From Cinnamomum chago (lineage: Eukaryota; Streptophyta; Magnoliopsida; Laurales; Lauraceae), in assembly GCA_038049695.1 (NCBI GenBank), contig CP142456.1, positions 81,880,422 through 81,944,421 on the forward strand: 64,000 bases of DNA. The letters are read 5' to 3'. The position numbers and the translations under genes are program-made. Positions within the stretch are counted from its first letter, which is position 1; every line of letters begins with the position of its first letter. The notes under the pieces were generated by a model. That model was not told where the DNA came from. It was given only the letters and a program-made list of their open reading frames with translations, and did no database searches. Below are positions 34,836 to 47,641 of this stretch, piece by piece.

Positions 34836-35455
34836 AATGAGCATATACAAAGAGTTGAAACTATTGTGAGAATTGAAGCGCAGGAGATACTAAAAAGATA
34901 TTCGTTTTGTTACCTTGGCTTGATAATTAGTGAGTATGGAAAGATTGATGAAGATGTCGAACATAAGATAAAAGCGGGATAGTTAAACTGAAGACTTGCT
35001 TTTGAAGTGCTTTGTGATTGACACATGCCAACAAGATTGAAGGAACAATTTTACAAGATAGCGATTGGACCGACTATGACCTATGGCGCAAAATATTGGT
35101 CAATCAAGAAGCAACATATGCACAAAATAGAAGGATAAAATTAGAAATGAGTGCTTTCAATACCTTTTAATGGTAGCATCGATAGAGAGAATAAATTAGA
35201 GACACATGTTTGAGATGGTTTAGGCATGTCCAACATAGACCGACAACAGTGTCGGTTAGAAAAAGTTTAACTATGCAGGTTGATAGCCCACCAAGGGAAA
35301 ATGATAGACCAAAAAAGACATGGATGGAGGTCATAAAAATAGATATAAAGACGTGCAACTTATTTGAGAATTTGACTCAAAATAGATCAGTATGGAGAAA
35401 AAAATCCAGGTGACTGACTCCAACATAGTTGGGAGAAGGCTCTGATGATGATAAA
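34836..35455 (+). mobile_element. RTE LINE, 3' third, with GATGATGAT tail
   Basis: Starts within sequence equivalent to 29001 of the copy at 28606-29876 and runs through the C-terminal region (RWFRHVQHRPTTVSV, RPKKTWMEVIKIDIKTCNLF) to GTTGGGAGAAGGCTCTGATG and a short GAT tail. Frames are broken. Confidence 0.85.
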
Positions 35456-35721
35456 TGAGGTGTCAATTTTTAAGGTTTTATTTAATTTTTTAAATGGAAG
35501 TAAAACTATGTCTTGCTTAAAAACTCCAAAATAAACCTTTCTTAGCCATCTACGAAAAGTTAAAGCTTTTATTTAAGTTTTAATTTATATCCAAATCTGA
35601 AGCTTAGCTTTAAATTTTAACTTGTGCTATGTTACCCTGACATGGTTTAAAAGACGAAAATGAAAGAGGAGGGGGGGCCGACTCAATCCCCCTCGAGTTG
35701 ACTCAACAAAGTCGGGATGAG

Positions 35722-36158
35722 TTGCAACTTGGAGAATAATAGCCTTCAAAAATATAGAAAAAATAAGATAAAAATCTAAAAAGAAAAATTTGTTGGCCTA
35801 TATATAATTTTAAGATTCATCATATTTCAAATGTTTGTTTTCTACTAAATCGGATGTACAACCAAGGGAAAAAATTCAGACTCAGGACCCGACTCGTTCA
35901 ACGTCATGTCCGAGCCCCATAGGACCCCACTCGTTCAGGGCCAATTCAGAGCTGACTTAACTGGTTTTTTAATCCATGTGTACAACATTTGATCTTTGAA
36001 TGCTTAGATATTCTACAAAGAGTGGTTTTATCTTCTAAAACTGATGTAAAAGATCCCTAAAAGCCTTACGAAGCTCCTACCAAAGGAAATGGAGAAAAAT
36101 AATGTGTATATGGCATTTCCTATAAGAATTGGAGCGAGGAGCCATTTTTTTGGCGCGT

Positions 36159-36192
<34 letters not shown>

Positions 36193-37826
36193 ATTCGATT
36201 TTTAAACAATGCTCCCCATCACGTGTCATTGATTTGTGTTGTGAATAGAAAAATAGTTTTTAAGAAAATAATTCAATTTTTTTAAAAAACTAATATTTTG
36301 GCGACATAAATTGCAAAGATCATGTTAAGGAAAAACCAGCCAAATATCTTATAACAAAAGGTATAATGGATGAGAAACAATAATTCCCAAGATTATTGTG
36401 TAAGACATGTATACAATGCTTATAAACTCTCATCGGATCTAAATGATCTTCGATCCAAGACAACATCAACAAAATCAAGGGTGAGTTTCCTTCACTCGTG
36501 AGGGATGAGAAGTCTTTGACGGTTTATATGGCCGCAAACCACCGAGTCCAAGTTTATGCAATTCTAACAAGTATTGAAGACCGCATGACCCGGTTTTTTT
36601 ATTGAGACTTGAAGAAGGCATGACTCATCTTTTGAAGAAGGCTATTATGCAACTTGGAGCATAATAGCCTTCAAAAATATAGAAAAAATAAGATAAAAAT
36701 CTAAAAAGAAAAAATTGTTGGCCTATATATAATTTTAAGATTCATCATATTTCAAATGTTTGTTTTCTACTAAATCGGATGTACAACCAAGGGAAAAAAT
36801 TCAGACTCAGGACCCGACTCGTTCAACGTCATGTCCGAGCCCCATAGGACCCCACTCGTTCAGGGCCAATTCAGAGTTGACTCAACTGGTTTTTTAATCC
36901 ATGTGTACAACATTTGATCTTTGAATGCTTAGATATTCTACAAAGAGTGGTTTTATCTTCTAAAACTGATGTAAAAGATCCCTAAAAGCCTTACGAAGCT
37001 CCTACCAAAGGAAATGGAGAAAAATAATGTGTATATGGCATTTCCTATAAGAATTGGAGAGAGGAGCCATTTTTTTGGTACGTGGGGGGTGGGGGCGGGG
37101 GGGCGGGGGGGGGGGATTGGACATTCGATTTTTAAACAATGCTCCCCATCACGTTCATTGATTTGTGTTGTGAATAGAAAAATAGTTTTTAAGAAAATAT
37201 TTCAATTTTTTTTAAAACTAATATTTTGGCGACATAAATTGCAAAGATCTTGTTAAGGAAAAACCAGCCAAATATCTTATAACAAAAGGTATAATGGATG
37301 AGAAAAGTGTCATAATAATCCTATTATGAATGATCAAGTGCTGGTACATTTTGGAGAAGATAACATGCATATGGTTGACTCAATTCTTTGTGGATTAGCA
37401 TGGATATTCATGGAATTCTTTGGGCAACCAAGGGCTAGATTACATTTTCTAACAATTTCGTCAGTGGGTGAATAGGATTTAGCGGTGCGATAGACCCTAC
37501 AACAAGCTCTATGCAAGAAATTAAGGCTTCATTTAGTTTAAGTGGTCCAATAGAACAAGTTCACAACAATAATTCCCAAGATTATTGTGTAAGACATGTA
37601 TACAATGCTTATAAACTCTCATCGGATCTAAATGATCTTCGATCCAAGACAACATCAACAAAATCAAGGGTGAGTTTCCTTCACTCGTGAGGGATGAGAA
37701 GTCTTTGATGGTTAATTATATGGCCGCAAACCACCGAGTTCAAGTTTATGCAATTCTGACAAGTATTGAAGACCGCATGGCCCGTTTTTTTATTGGGACT
37801 TGAAGAAGGCATGACTCATCTTTTGA
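35722..37826. repeat. Tandem duplication of about 1 kb
   Basis: Copy A (35722-36635) and copy B (about 36648-37826) are nearly identical from TGCAACTTGGAG to GGCATGACTCATCTTTTGA. Copy B carries about 260 bp (37306-37566) absent from A. Each copy has a long G-run at the same place. Differences are otherwise few, so the duplication looks recent. No coding potential recognised. Confidence 0.88.
36161..36190. repeat. Poly-G tract, about 30 bp
   Basis: An unbroken G-run in copy A; the matching place in copy B (37084-37116) is G-rich with T and C interruptions. Such runs can fold as G-quadruplexes and are prone to sequencing or assembly length error. Confidence 0.85.
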
Positions 37827-40800
37827 TAGGGTCACGTAAAGTTGGGATTTTTAGGCTATTTTAATTCCTTTGTTTTTAAATGTTTGAGTTTGAGTCAAAA
37901 CATCTATTAATTTTATGAGAGAAGAAAGGGAGGGGAGCAAGTTAGAGTTTTCTCGATTGTAACTAATGTCCAAGAGGCGAGGACATTCTTTTTCTGAAAG
38001 TTAACATGACATGAACCCACAACCTCTGCAACAGTGAGGATTTGGAGGTCAATTATGAATAACTGTGTGTTTTCTATCTAATACAACACAATATGTTGCC
38101 TCCTGCCTAGTTTAAGTATCCAAGTATCATGGTTTACAACTATTTTCAAAATCTATAAAATTTGAAGTTTCTAAAAAAAAAAGTGCATTAATATGATTTA
38201 GTGCATTAATATGATTTTGTGGGACTCAAAAACTCAGCTTGTCCATTGCCCCCCCCCCTAGAGGAAAAGAAATTACATATCAAATGGCATCTTAAACTAG
38301 TGTCATATAAACAAAGATGCCTTACTTACCAATGACAAGATGTTACTAATAAAAGATCATTTCAGACATCTATCAAAAAACAAAAAGCATAGTAAAGAAC
38401 TATTAGCAGACAAAAAGCCATGTTCAATTCCTATCAAGTGACATATTACTGGTCTGATAACAATGGTGTTTATTAGGAAATATCCAAAATTACAGCCAAT
38501 AGAATTTTGTTGAAGAAGAAAAGGGGCGGCGTGCCATTATAGTGAACTTGATTTCCATTCAAAGGATTTCTATTTTATGCTACTGACCAATTTTTGGTGA
38601 GCTTGAGCAGTTACTTGGTTCAAGGCAAAGCGATTCGCAAATCAAAAACTAGAAACACAATCCAAGCTCAAACAATCTTGAACTATGAAAAGAATTTCTC
38701 AATTTTAGAAGGAAACCCAAACATTAGTGTCCATAAATTAACATACTCCTAAACAAAACTTGAAAAAACAAAGAAAGAAAGAGCTACAATCAACTCCACC
38801 TATGATTCAGCCCAAATCATAAGCTTGATTCTATGTTCATATTCAGGCATGTAAACACCTGAACTGATCCGCAGATAAATTACGGAGCAATGAGATCTAC
38901 AACTACAATGCAGAAGAAGTTGCCACAAGAAAACCCTAAATTCCTCTTCCAGATTCCAATCATAAAACAACTGAAACTAAAGATCTAAACATAAATTGAT
39001 AAGAAGCATGAGAAAGAACACCACCTTACAATTTCTCATTGACGCCATCATTTCATGCACATTTTGCGAGATGAGAGGAGATGGGAGGAAGGAGAAAAAG
39101 AAGAGAGTGAAATGAAATTAGGTCTGTGAAGCAACAAGGAGAGTGACAACGAGAGAAAGCACGCCTGTAAACAGTCAAGTCCGTTCGCATAAATGCTGAC
39201 AAACGTGCTCTCTCTCGTTGTCATCCAGATCCAATGCCCACAGAAACACATCTCTCTCCTTTTCCTATAACCCTCATCCAAATCTTCATTTATATGGATC
39301 CAAACAAAGGAATTCCATGCTCCAGGTTTCCAGATCTGGCAAACAAAAAAAATCCAAAACATTGTAGAGAGAGTGAGAAAGATAATAATTATAACTAACA
39401 AACAGAACAATCATAAGAAAAGGAAGAACAAAAAAAAAAAAAAAAAAAGAACCTAAGAAGTAGTTTGAAAGTGCAAAACATAATAACCAAAACTTCCACC
39501 ACCAGATGTGAACCAAAAACCCTAACCATCCAAACAAACCAACAAAAAAATTAAAAAAAAAAGTGTAGGGTGGAAGATACAGATCTAACTGAAGTTACAC
39601 AAACACAAAGTCAAAAAAAAAATCTATGAAGTTCAGATCCACAAAGAACAAGAAGAAGAATGAAGAACTTTTGATGACTGGTAATCCAAAAACAGAAACT
39701 AGGAGGAGAATTGGAAGAAGGAAAACCTCTAGAAATACAAATTCCAAAGAAAATGATGAATGTGGAAAGCGAAGATAAAAGGCAGGAGAGGATTTTGAGG
39801 GGAAAAGGAAAAACTAGTGTGGGTGGGAGAGTGAAACGAGAGAAGGAAGGTATTAATATATTCATTAAAAGGGGAAAAGGAAGGAGGAGGCAGGAATTAT
39901 TGTGTGTACCAGGGTTGCCATTTACGGAAAACGAATGGTTGCCTACAGCTACTCACCGACATATGAGTTATTATGGTGCTTATTAAATAGGACAGTTGGC
40001 TTTATTTTTCACAGTCCACAAGCCTCTCGGGTATTGACATAGAGAAATTCCTGAGTTCAAGTGTGTGTTTAGCTACTTTAAACTATAAGGGTTCCTCTTT
40101 TACCAAAAAAAAAAGCAAAAAAAACTTAGGGTTCCTGTTTAGAGAGCCCACAAGCCTTTAAGATAAGTCATACCATGAAAGTCCATAATTATATATATAT
40201 ATATATATATTTTGAAATGGTCATGAAAGTCCATAATTAAAAATATATATATTTCTCACATTCACTTCTAAAATCTGAGTCATATAACAATTTATCAACC
40301 CCTCTTGGTTTTCATAGATGAATGATTAACCTGATGATTTGCCCATCCCATCAAAGAACTTCATAAATTTCTTGGGAGGAAGCTTACCTTCAAGAGAGCG
40401 GTTCCTTTTCTAAAAATTTAAAAAATAAAAGGGTCTTTTATACGTAAAAAAAGTTTAAATCTTGATAGAATGATTTTATAAATAAAAATTATAAAATAAT
40501 TAGATAATTGTTCGTAAGTATTTTTTTTTACGAAAATTACTCTGATTTTCAAAAAATCATATTTTGCTCCATCTTCTTCTACCTATTAATGGAAAGGTTA
40601 TGAGAATTATTACATTTTGTGTCTTAGTGATTTTTCTTTAAGTGGTATCAGAAATCTTTCTAATTAGTTGCGTTGATCCCAAGTTTAGTTTCTAGGTATT
40701 TGTTGGCCCCTTCACATGGATTTGAACGTTCAGATTTGAAATGTAAGGTGTTCGGTGAAATGCCTAAGTAGAAATTTTGCTCCTTCATTTCTTTGAAATA

Positions 40801-41615
40801 AATATTCATATCTCGCCAAGTTTCAGCACCATCCCCTTCAAACACAAGATAATCAAGTATGAAAACTATAAAAAACAAAGAAGAATAAGAAAAGTCGACG
40901 ATATCGTCAACTGGGGTAATTTTGTCCATAAAATATGTAAATATTTATCTTTTTATTTTATAATTTTCCCTCAAAAATTTATTTAATTATTATTTAATCT
41001 TAGTTCTTCGTAAAAAAAATCCTAAAATAGAAAAAGATGCCAAACTCCTTTAAAAACAAGTAACCCCACAAAAACGTCCTATACATAGTGAATGAATGAA
41101 TATTCAATAGCCAGGTCCCACAACTCCATAATTCTATGGAGGCAGGAGTCAAGCCCCAGGGACCTCCTGCTGGGCAGTGCAGAGAAAGCTTTTCCATAGG
41201 CAAGGACATAAACCTTACGCATGAAAGAATAGCAACGTGGAGAAACGCGGGAACACTGATTGATGGTACTCTCTCTTTTTTAAATTACCTTTCAATTCTT
41301 TGTTTTTTACTCACCGACGTGTGGCGACGAGAATGGAAGAGTATCGATCACAACCAACAAATAAATGACACGCGTATTTCGTTCCCTTTGGGAAATGGAA
41401 CGTTTTATGAATGGGACCGAACGGAAAATCAGGGTACGAAATGTATACGATTTGTCCGGATGTTTTGTGGTAATTAAAATGTACCTTGTCAAAAGCAGAC
41501 GTTAATCTTGTGATTGAGGAAAATATTGAAAATGCTATCTACACATTTACCTGTCCAATAAATATATTATTTCTTTCTCCCTCACATGAATTGGCCATTG
41601 GACCTGCAGTTTATT
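37827..41615. other. Long intergenic stretch, no gene seen
   Basis: Contains a C-run near 38253, A-runs at 39430-39448, an (AT)n tract at 40191-40210 and purine-rich sequence at 39610-39900. Open frames on the minus strand (for example around 39048-39540) are hydrophobic by virtue of A/T-rich sequence and lack family features. A minus-strand ATG at 39052 opens a 24-codon frame with a leader-like sequence, but nothing continues it. Confidence 0.45.
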
Positions 41616-42149
41616 ATGGATGCAAATGGGTCGGTTTGGGTTTCATTTTCGGTCGTGCCCGAAATCATATCCGTTCGGGACTTAGAATTGTTTGTAAATG
41701 ATGGTTTTGGATTTAGTTTTGAGTCGGAGCAAGCTGAATTTGTTGGTTCTAAAACTGATTCCAATCAGAGGACTCGGGTTCGATTTCAAAAGGGGTCTAA
41801 CTAGAGGAATATGATCTAATTTCAAAACCAGTTGATATATTTCATGATTTTTTTTCCTTGATATAAAGATATTACTCAACTTATGACAATGTATTAAGTC
41901 TACTAAAAATGCTTAACTAAAGTAATTTTGAACTACAATTTGCAACATTGAATACTTATAAGCTGGGGCTTGGGTCCACGGGTCGGGACATGTATGAATC
42001 CGAAATCAAGCTTGTTTATCAATTGAAACTTAAAGTGGGTTTTGGTCCCAGACCTGTTTATCGATCATAACCTAAATTAGGTTACAAACTTTATTTTAAT
42101 GTTCGGAACCTCTAGATAATTAGAGTATTGGGTATCCATTTGCATCATT
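41616..42149. mobile_element. hAT-like non-autonomous element
   Basis: Near-inverted ends GATGCAAATGGGTCGG (left) and GGTATCCATTTGCATC (right) bound about 530 bp rich in GGTCGG/GGTTTGGG-type motifs. No reliable 8-bp duplication; exact ends are approximate. Confidence 0.5.
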
Positions 42150-42256
42150 TTTGCTATTATAGTAATTGAATGCCCAGTGATATACTTATCTATGTTAAGT
42201 GGGTCGAGTTTGCGTCGGGTTGACGTTTTAAATTAACCCTAAACCATGGTTGAGTG

Positions 42257-42648
42257 TAGGGTTGTAAACGGGTCGGTTCCGATCCGGTTCCTTGGTGGAC
42301 CCGGAACCAGAATCGTTAAGGAGAAGGTGGAACCGGATCCGGACTCGGAACCATTTCGGAGCCGGTTTCTTGACTTCAGAACTGGAGCCAGAAACATATA
42401 TGGGATGGGTCTGAATCCGAGTCCAGGTTTAGGTAGATAATGATATTAAAAAAATTATTATTTTTATGAGAGATTTTCAAAAATTGAGGTAATATATCGG
42501 GTCTCAGGTCCACGGGTCCGAACTAAGGTGGAACCGGACCCGGACCCATTTACTTATTGGGGCCTAAATAAGGACCCAGACCTGGTTAATTTTTAGCAGG
42601 TCGAAACCTCTGGGTAATCGAAGAATCGGGTACTCATTTACATTCCTA
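42257..42648. mobile_element. hAT-like non-autonomous element with GGTCGG/CCGGAACC motifs
   Basis: Ends TAGGGTTGTAAACGGGT and ACTCATTTACATTCCTA are imperfect inverted repeats. Flanks GTTGAGTG (42249-42256) and TTTGAGTA (42649-42656) match at 6 of 8 positions, fitting an aged hAT duplication. The interior is full of GGAACCGGATCC-like motifs and has no coding capacity. Confidence 0.65.
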
Positions 42649-42656
42649 TTTGAGTA

Positions 42657-43119
42657 GTGTTAATATCTTAGTTTTATGTACATGCTAAGGGATCGATACT
42701 GGGGTACTCAAGTTAAAGTATCACTCCTAAACTAGTATCCCAACCCAAAAGAGCAAAAAAAAGAAAAAAAAAAAGATTTAGAATCCTAAACCCCCAATTC
42801 ATAAGCTGGACTGGTAGGTTGGAGTAAAACACATGGGATTGTATTGATGGTTTGAGTCTGTATAGCATCAGGATTAAAGTGTTAGCTAGAACCCAGAAAT
42901 TATCAGGTTGCGTTGGGTTGACAGTAAGGATTTGCAGCCCTGGAACCTAAGTGGGTCAAGCCCAAATTTGATCCATGTGCACCTGGGCTCAGACCCAACT
43001 TAAATTCAGTCATATTATTTTATGCTACTATAATTTCTTATATACAATAAGATTGCTCCCTGCTTTAGATAATCAATCACTGACATCTTTAATACCATGG
43101 TTGAGTCAACTCTTTGTTT

Positions 43120-43154
<35 letters not shown>

Positions 43155-45095
43155 CAAGTCTCAAGTCCCACTGGTTGCTGAGCTGGTTAAGGAGTGGGTG
43201 GGTGGATCAGTTTGTGTCCCTTGTAAAGCCTTGAAAAAGTTATACTATTGGTTTGCAATGTGAGTTCCCTTTTTTTTTTTTTTTTCGGTTTTTTGTTTTT
43301 GTTTTTGTTTTTTTGTTTTTTTGTTTTTTTGCTGATAGTGAGTTCCCTTTTGTTGCTTAGCCCATTTAAAGCTATAATTCTTGTCGGTGCATGATCTAGC
43401 ATGCAGTTTTAACAGTTTCATTTACTCCCCTTCTCCTTTATCATACATTTCTATGATTCTATCTATTCAATTTTTTGTCAGTGCCATGCCAAAGTTCTGC
43501 ATACTTGTCCAAACCATCATTGAAGTAGTTTCTTATTTCTTACCTTCATTATTATTATTATTATGCTAGATTGGTGCAGTGGTGCAACAAGTTTTAGTTG
43601 ATTCAACTGAGGACTAAGGATGGATCTTGGTCTTTGGTTCAAGGCTAAGGTACCCTACCACTGATCTATCAATGGTATACACCTGTTGTAAATTCCAACC
43701 TAAATGCATATGGGCCCAACTGATTGCCCAAAAAATTCCCACATACAGTGGATTCTTTTGGGTATATGTAAAAAATAAATAAAAAATAAGAAAAAAGACT
43801 TGTTTGATATTCAACAATATAGACATCATATAAAGCCACCAATTATTGGTTCTTGGCATGAGGTCCCTTCCAAAACCATCCAAACATGCTTCAAACCTCA
43901 GTAGGACAAAGTTAGTAGATAAATATTCTTATACAGATCTCATTATCATCAAACAATTAACCAATGATTTTGGTCCCTAAGATCCTATTATAAAAGGTGA
44001 TTGCCCTAGAAGATACAGAATGAGCATATTTTTCATAGTACGTAGTTCACTGAATGCTAACTCTTCAAAAGGATGCTCTCTTTTACATTTTAAAATAAAA
44101 CACGTGATAGAATTTTTCAGGAGCTACGCACCCGCAAAAATTAGGTCAAGTGGTGTTGATAGTCATCCAATATTATAAGCCATGCAATGGATGATTAAAA
44201 TAGACAATTTTTCTTGAGCAATGAGAGATGCCCGAGTGCGAAGGGGCATCACATATCTCACACAGTCCACCTAAGGATCGATCCCTGAATGTGTAGGTAG
44301 TTTCACATGCACAGTACCACTAACTCGACATAGTGAAAAAAAATTATTTGTTGATCGTCCTTTTTTTATGGCATTAGATAAAATAGCTTCTATCTATAGT
44401 CAAATTTAAAATAAAGATCTGAATTGAAATTGGACTTGAATAATGGGGTTAGATTTGAAGCATAAATTGAGTCCCATGTGCTTGAATAGCAATACAATGA
44501 ACTTGTGATGTATTTAATTTTTTTAATATAATATACAGACTAACATGCAAATGCCAAAAAAGAAAGAAAAAATAATAATAGAGAAAAGAAAAGAAAGGAA
44601 AAACAAAAACAAAAACAAAAAAGAGAGGTGAAGAATAAAAAAAGGGAGGACAAAAAGAACTTGAGGGGTCAACACCCCCTACTAGCATGAGAGGCCACAC
44701 CAAACTTCTAGCATGGGAACATATATAAGCAATACTATCTAGCCAATGTAATGTACCTTGGTATTAAAAAGTGAAGGAAATCTGATCCTTTCAGCCCTTC
44801 TGGAAATACCACTGATAATTCCTTCTTTTTTTTTTTGCTATAATTATTTTTTACTGATAATTCCTTGATCTGTGTTGTCTCCTTTGTCCCAAACACAAGC
44901 AACAAAAATATAATATACATATAGTATATTGTTTGCTTGGAACTTTACCTAGGCTTACTTTTAGCTGATATTTTATTTTATTATTTTCAATTTGGGGTAG
45001 GTCTTTACAATTTGGATTTCACCAAGCTTCTAGAATGTGAACCCACACCAGAGATCCTGGTGTGGACCTAAGCCATGTGAACCCCTCCACCGGGT
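42657..45095. other. Intergenic with long T-runs
   Basis: Long T-runs lie at 43122-43154 and around 43271-43330. A purine-rich tract spans 44560-44660. No gene is recognised. Confidence 0.5.
43274..43338 (-). mobile_element. Tail-only retroposon insertion (poly-T)
   Basis: An almost pure T/GT tract sits between two copies of GTGAGTTCCCTTTT (43260-43273, 43339-43352). This looks like a LINE-driven insertion truncated to its poly(A) tail on the minus strand. Confidence 0.6.
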
Positions 45096-45278
45096 ATGGT
45101 TTTTTTTTTTTTTTTTTTTTTTGCTATTAGAAGGTTTCAAATTATTTGGATTGGACTAATCCCTCCGGGTCCATAAGGAAGCAAGGTAAACTCCTCTATA
45201 GCCCTAGTCGGATAATCTCTCCGGGCCCACAAGGAAGTCAGGTCCTCTCTAGGCCAACTGAGCTACCTTGTAGTTTAA
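45096..45278 (-). mobile_element. tRNA-derived SINE
   Basis: On the minus strand it starts with an A-box-like GGTAGCTCAGTTGGCC (about 45266 downward) and ends in a poly(A) tail, seen here as the T-run at 45099-45122. A 10-bp duplication, TCCACCGGGT, flanks it at 45086-45095 and 45279-45288. Confidence 0.85.
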
Positions 45279-45288
45279 TCCACCGGGT

Positions 45289-46545
45289 TTGAGGATTTGG
45301 ATATCCTTTCTCCTTTTGTTGGAGTAATAATGTTTGCTAGCAAAGAAAAATCTCCATTATCAATCTTTCTTGTGCCTCATTGGTTGCTTGATTAGGAGAA
45401 TATACAAGAGGTCAAGGGCTCAAGGATTGGTACCACTCTCTTTTTCACAAAAAAAAAAAAAGAGAGAGAAAAATTTTCATTCAAAGCAACCTTGGATCCG
45501 AAGAGATTACCGGGATTTTTCCAGAGTCTGCTTAATTGTTTTTTCTGAAATTGCATGATATTTTCAATATTTGACTAAGAGCTTTTTTTATTATTATTTA
45601 TTATTCGAAAACCGACTATTCCCCTGACACATGAAGTCCTTGCCTCCCTTACGCACTAGGTAAGTCACCGGGCAGACTTTTGCCTTAGCAAATGGCCCTG
45701 GAGAGAGAGAGTGCGTAAGTTAAAAACTGCAACATCTAGTTTCTCAGCCGTGGTACTAGGCAATTATGTCACCTCTAAGGGCTAGATTGACTAAGAGTTT
45801 AGTGCTTGTAAAATGAAATGTTTGGAAATTTAATGGAAATACTACTTCCCCATTTCACCTGTGCACCTGCTCCAATTTTTTTTTTCTAATTTTTCTCTTC
45901 GCTTTGATCAACTTCTACATATAGTTTGAAGCTCGACTCCTTAAGAATGTGTGGTTTTTTCAGGATTGAAATCACAAAAAGGTCTTGAATCCCTACAATG
46001 CTTGTTAGGTCCAAAGGGAAGGAAGAAGAGGATTGAGGAATTCTTCGTTTCTTAAACCCTCAACCATATCTTTTTAACCTTTTGTAGGCTTGCATTGGGG
46101 TACCATTGATCTCCAGCATTCTGTAACCAATGACAAGGATGTCCTTTGTATTTTTCTCTAATATCAGGCTCCTTGGTTTGAACAAGTGAATGAATTCAAA
46201 TAGTTCAAGCCCTTCTGGAAAAATTACTTATGATTTCCTTGATCTCTGTCTCCTTTGTCCTGGACAAGAGCCACAATAAATATAATATACCATATATAAT
46301 ACTTTAAACTATGTTACATATTATATTCTTGTAACATCACCTAGGCTTAGTTTCAGACTTTCAGCTCAGTCTAAAGTTTAGGAAGGTCTTTGCAATTTGG
46401 GTTTCTTCTAATCTCAGGCCTAGGTTCAGACCTAGCCACATTCAATTCTGGCTCGGCTTGGGCTAGCTCAATACCTGGTAGGCCATGCTTAAAATTGGCT
46501 GAACAATTTTTTTTTTTCCTTTGGCTCTGTTATTTGATTTACCCT
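45289..46545. other. Intergenic, no gene seen
   Basis: An A-run with GA repeats near 45450-45468 and a short GA tract near 45702 are present; no coding region or terminal repeats recognised. Confidence 0.45.
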
Positions 46546-46745
46546 TTTTTTTTTTATGTTGAAGTAGTTCAGTTGGCCTATGACTACGGTTTGCACCCGG
46601 AGGTTGTGGGTTCAAAACTGCTCTACCACACTGGGGCCACAAGGGAATTTTACCCGGTTTTCTCTCCTGGGCCCGTAGGAATTATTCTGGCCCAAAGGGC
46701 TAGGAACCCTACGTTATCAAAAAAATAAAAAAAAATAAAAAAAAA
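46546..46745 (+). mobile_element. tRNA-derived SINE
   Basis: A-box-like GTAGTTCAGTTGGCC (about 46565) and B-box-like GGTTGTGGGTTCAAAACT (about 46602) are followed by a body ending in an A-rich tail with T interruptions (46721-46745). It shares ACTACGGTTTGCAC and neighbouring sequence with the SINE at 47446-47632, and parts of the tail half with 45096-45278. The 5' boundary is approximate. Confidence 0.75.
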
Positions 46746-47445
46746 GGTTGCAAATCAGAATCAGAATTCAAATGACAATAGGGGATAATAGACTGGATCA
46801 TGGCCACAAAGAACTTTTGGGTTGGTATGAAGTAGGCCTTGCAAATAAAGTTCATACAACTGGTTCATATGGGTGTTGCAAATGAATGGACCAATGTGAT
46901 TCAGAATTAGCCTAGACGTCAGAAAGGAATATCTCCTCTATTATGATCAGTGCAACTGATGGACTTAATATTTGGAAGGGCTCGGTGCAAAGAGGTTGGG
47001 CAAAGATTTTGGACCCTTCTATATATAGGTTTGGCCAATCAATGGGTCTGGACTAGTGATAGACCAAATATTAGCCGAAGGTGCCAAACAAAAATGTTAC
47101 AATTCTTGTGGTGGTTTTCAACTGTGACTAAAAGAGAGAAGGGTTGGATGGAAATGTCTCTTTGTAAATAAGGGTTGGCCAAAAAAGAAAAAGCCTCTTC
47201 AAATTATATTAGCCACTAATTTAATAATTGTAAATTCTATGCCATATTTACCATTGATTTACTTTTGAGATCCAATTAAATAGTGAGTGATAGTTGGATC
47301 AGTGTAAATATGGGCCTCAAGCAGCATTATGAGATGACAAGAGTGTGAGAACAGTTACAATGATCAAAGGTACACTCAAGTGAGCCCGATGGAGCTTGTC
47401 TTTTAAGAGAACATTGTCCCTGTGTTTCAACATTGAAGTAAATAG

Positions 47446-47632
47446 GTAATAATCCCAAGGGATGGATCAGTTAGCTTACGACTACGGTTTGCACAAAGAG
47501 GTTGTAAGCTCAAAACTGCACTGTTATATTGGGGCTAGAGTTTACCCAAATTTCTTCTGAGCCTTCAGAGATTAGTCCAACCAAAGAGTTGAAAACGCTC
47601 AGATACCAAAAAAAATAAAAAATAAAAAAAAT
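47446..47632 (+). mobile_element. tRNA-derived SINE
   Basis: A-box-like GATCAGTTAGCTTACGACTA (about 47466) and a B-box region GAGGTTGTAAGCTCAAAACT lie at SINE spacing, with an A-rich tail. A 9-bp duplication, AGTAAATAG, flanks it at 47437-47445 and 47633-47641. Confidence 0.8.
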
Positions 47633-47641
47633 AGTAAATAG

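Noticed and set aside
35722..37826. Pair of LTRs of one retrotransposon
   Set aside because: The two copies are directly adjacent with no internal domain, do not start TG and end CA, and have no target duplication.
38980..39052. Short minus-strand frame with a leader-like start (MMASMRNCKVVFFLMLLINL)
   Set aside because: Only 24 codons; a GTAAGG donor-like site is present but no convincing downstream exon was found.
39048..39540. Membrane-protein-like frames on the minus strand
   Set aside because: Hydrophobicity comes from A/T-rich sequence; no family motif, no plausible splice partners.
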